Part shown: piece by piece, positions 40,367-40,383 of the stretch
How positions within the stretch are numbered: position 1 is the stretch's first letter
Layout: each line of letters starts with the position of its first letter
From: UBA5336 sp038522375
Lineage (GTDB): Bacteria > Pseudomonadota > Alphaproteobacteria > Caulobacterales > Hyphomonadaceae
Assembly (NCBI GenBank): GCA_038522375.1
Contig: JBCBKE010000020.1
Span: forward strand, 1 to 40,383
Length of the DNA stretch: 40,383 nucleotides
Direction of reading: 5' to 3'
The notes under the pieces: generated by a model
Databases searched by the model: none
Told to the model about the DNA's origin: nothing
What the model saw: only the letters and a program-made list of their open reading frames with translations
Program-made: the position numbers and the translations under genes

Positions 40367-40383
40367 GATCACCAACAAGGATC
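40258..40383. repeat. 12-bp inverted repeat flanking the FAS1 remnant
   Basis: GATCCTTGTTGG (40258-40269) and CCAACAAGGATC (40372-40383) are exact inverted copies about 100 bases apart, one on each side of the FAS1 coding end. The right copy touches the window edge and may continue. Confidence 0.6.

Larger units (their letters stand above)
40059..40383. other. 325-base right-edge region with nested inverted repeats
   Basis: No intact gene. It contains a 10-bp palindrome (40220-40258), a FAS1 fragment (40256-40366) and a 12-bp inverted repeat (40258-40269 with 40372-40383). The promoter of the DUF2270 gene must be at its left end. A minus-strand frame at 40055-40378 and a plus-strand frame at 40057-40284 have no ribosome site and no recognisable family. 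Confidence 0.55.

Noticed and set aside
40055..40378. 107-residue minus-strand frame at the right edge
   Set aside because: It covers both inverted repeats and the FAS1 remnant, has no ribosome site, and its sequence is low complexity.

Overview
The window reads as chromosomal DNA from a GC-rich alphaproteobacterium, probably a stalked or dimorphic-type lineage such as Caulobacterales, Hyphomonadaceae or Parvularculales (inference). The support is an alpha-type SspB adaptor, FlbT, a one-cysteine DksA, the surE-pcm and yajC-secD-secF order, dnaX-ybaB-recR synteny with the alpha-type degenerate DnaX zinc loop, and a CtrA-like box in front of fliM. I found no rRNA, tRNA, insertion sequence, prophage or CRISPR array. 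Most of the window is core metabolism and housekeeping, with a few lineage-specific genes of unknown function.

Left part (1-10.6 kb): a BciA-like reductase cut by the window edge, a PaaI-type thioesterase, SspB and a TPR lipoprotein; then an Old Yellow Enzyme, a GST and an acyl-CoA ligase; then a secreted glycerophosphodiesterase and two paralogous exported amidohydrolases, the second of which has lost its metal-binding motif.

Middle (10.6-24.6 kb): a small secreted protein of three near-identical 36-residue repeats with a curlin-like spacing, closed by a strong terminator; surE-pcm; yajC-secD-secF; two small exported proteins and a pirin; the queC-queE-queD preQ0 operon, whose QueD lacks the usual catalytic cysteine; a TonB-dependent receptor with a strong terminator; and a PQQ-type sugar dehydrogenase paired with a second GST.

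Right part (24.6-40.4 kb): dnaX-ybaB-(retropepsin-like protease)-recR; TesB; a phasin-like protein with a small basic protein; DUF3667 and VanZ-like membrane proteins; an orphan, divergent FliM; DksA; an unknown protein anchored at both ends; MarC, a small unknown protein and FlbT in one operon; a MoxR ATPase followed by a large unknown coiled-coil membrane protein instead of its usual VWA partner; a DUF2270 membrane protein; and at the right edge the 3' remnant of a fasciclin (FAS1) domain embedded in two nested inverted repeats.

The strongest candidates for something undescribed are the curlin-like repeat protein (10811-11224), the MoxR plus unknown membrane protein pair (36560-39244), the orphan FliM/FlbT loci with their unknown partners, and the FAS1 remnant with its palindromes. 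All functions were assigned by reading motifs; no database search was possible.
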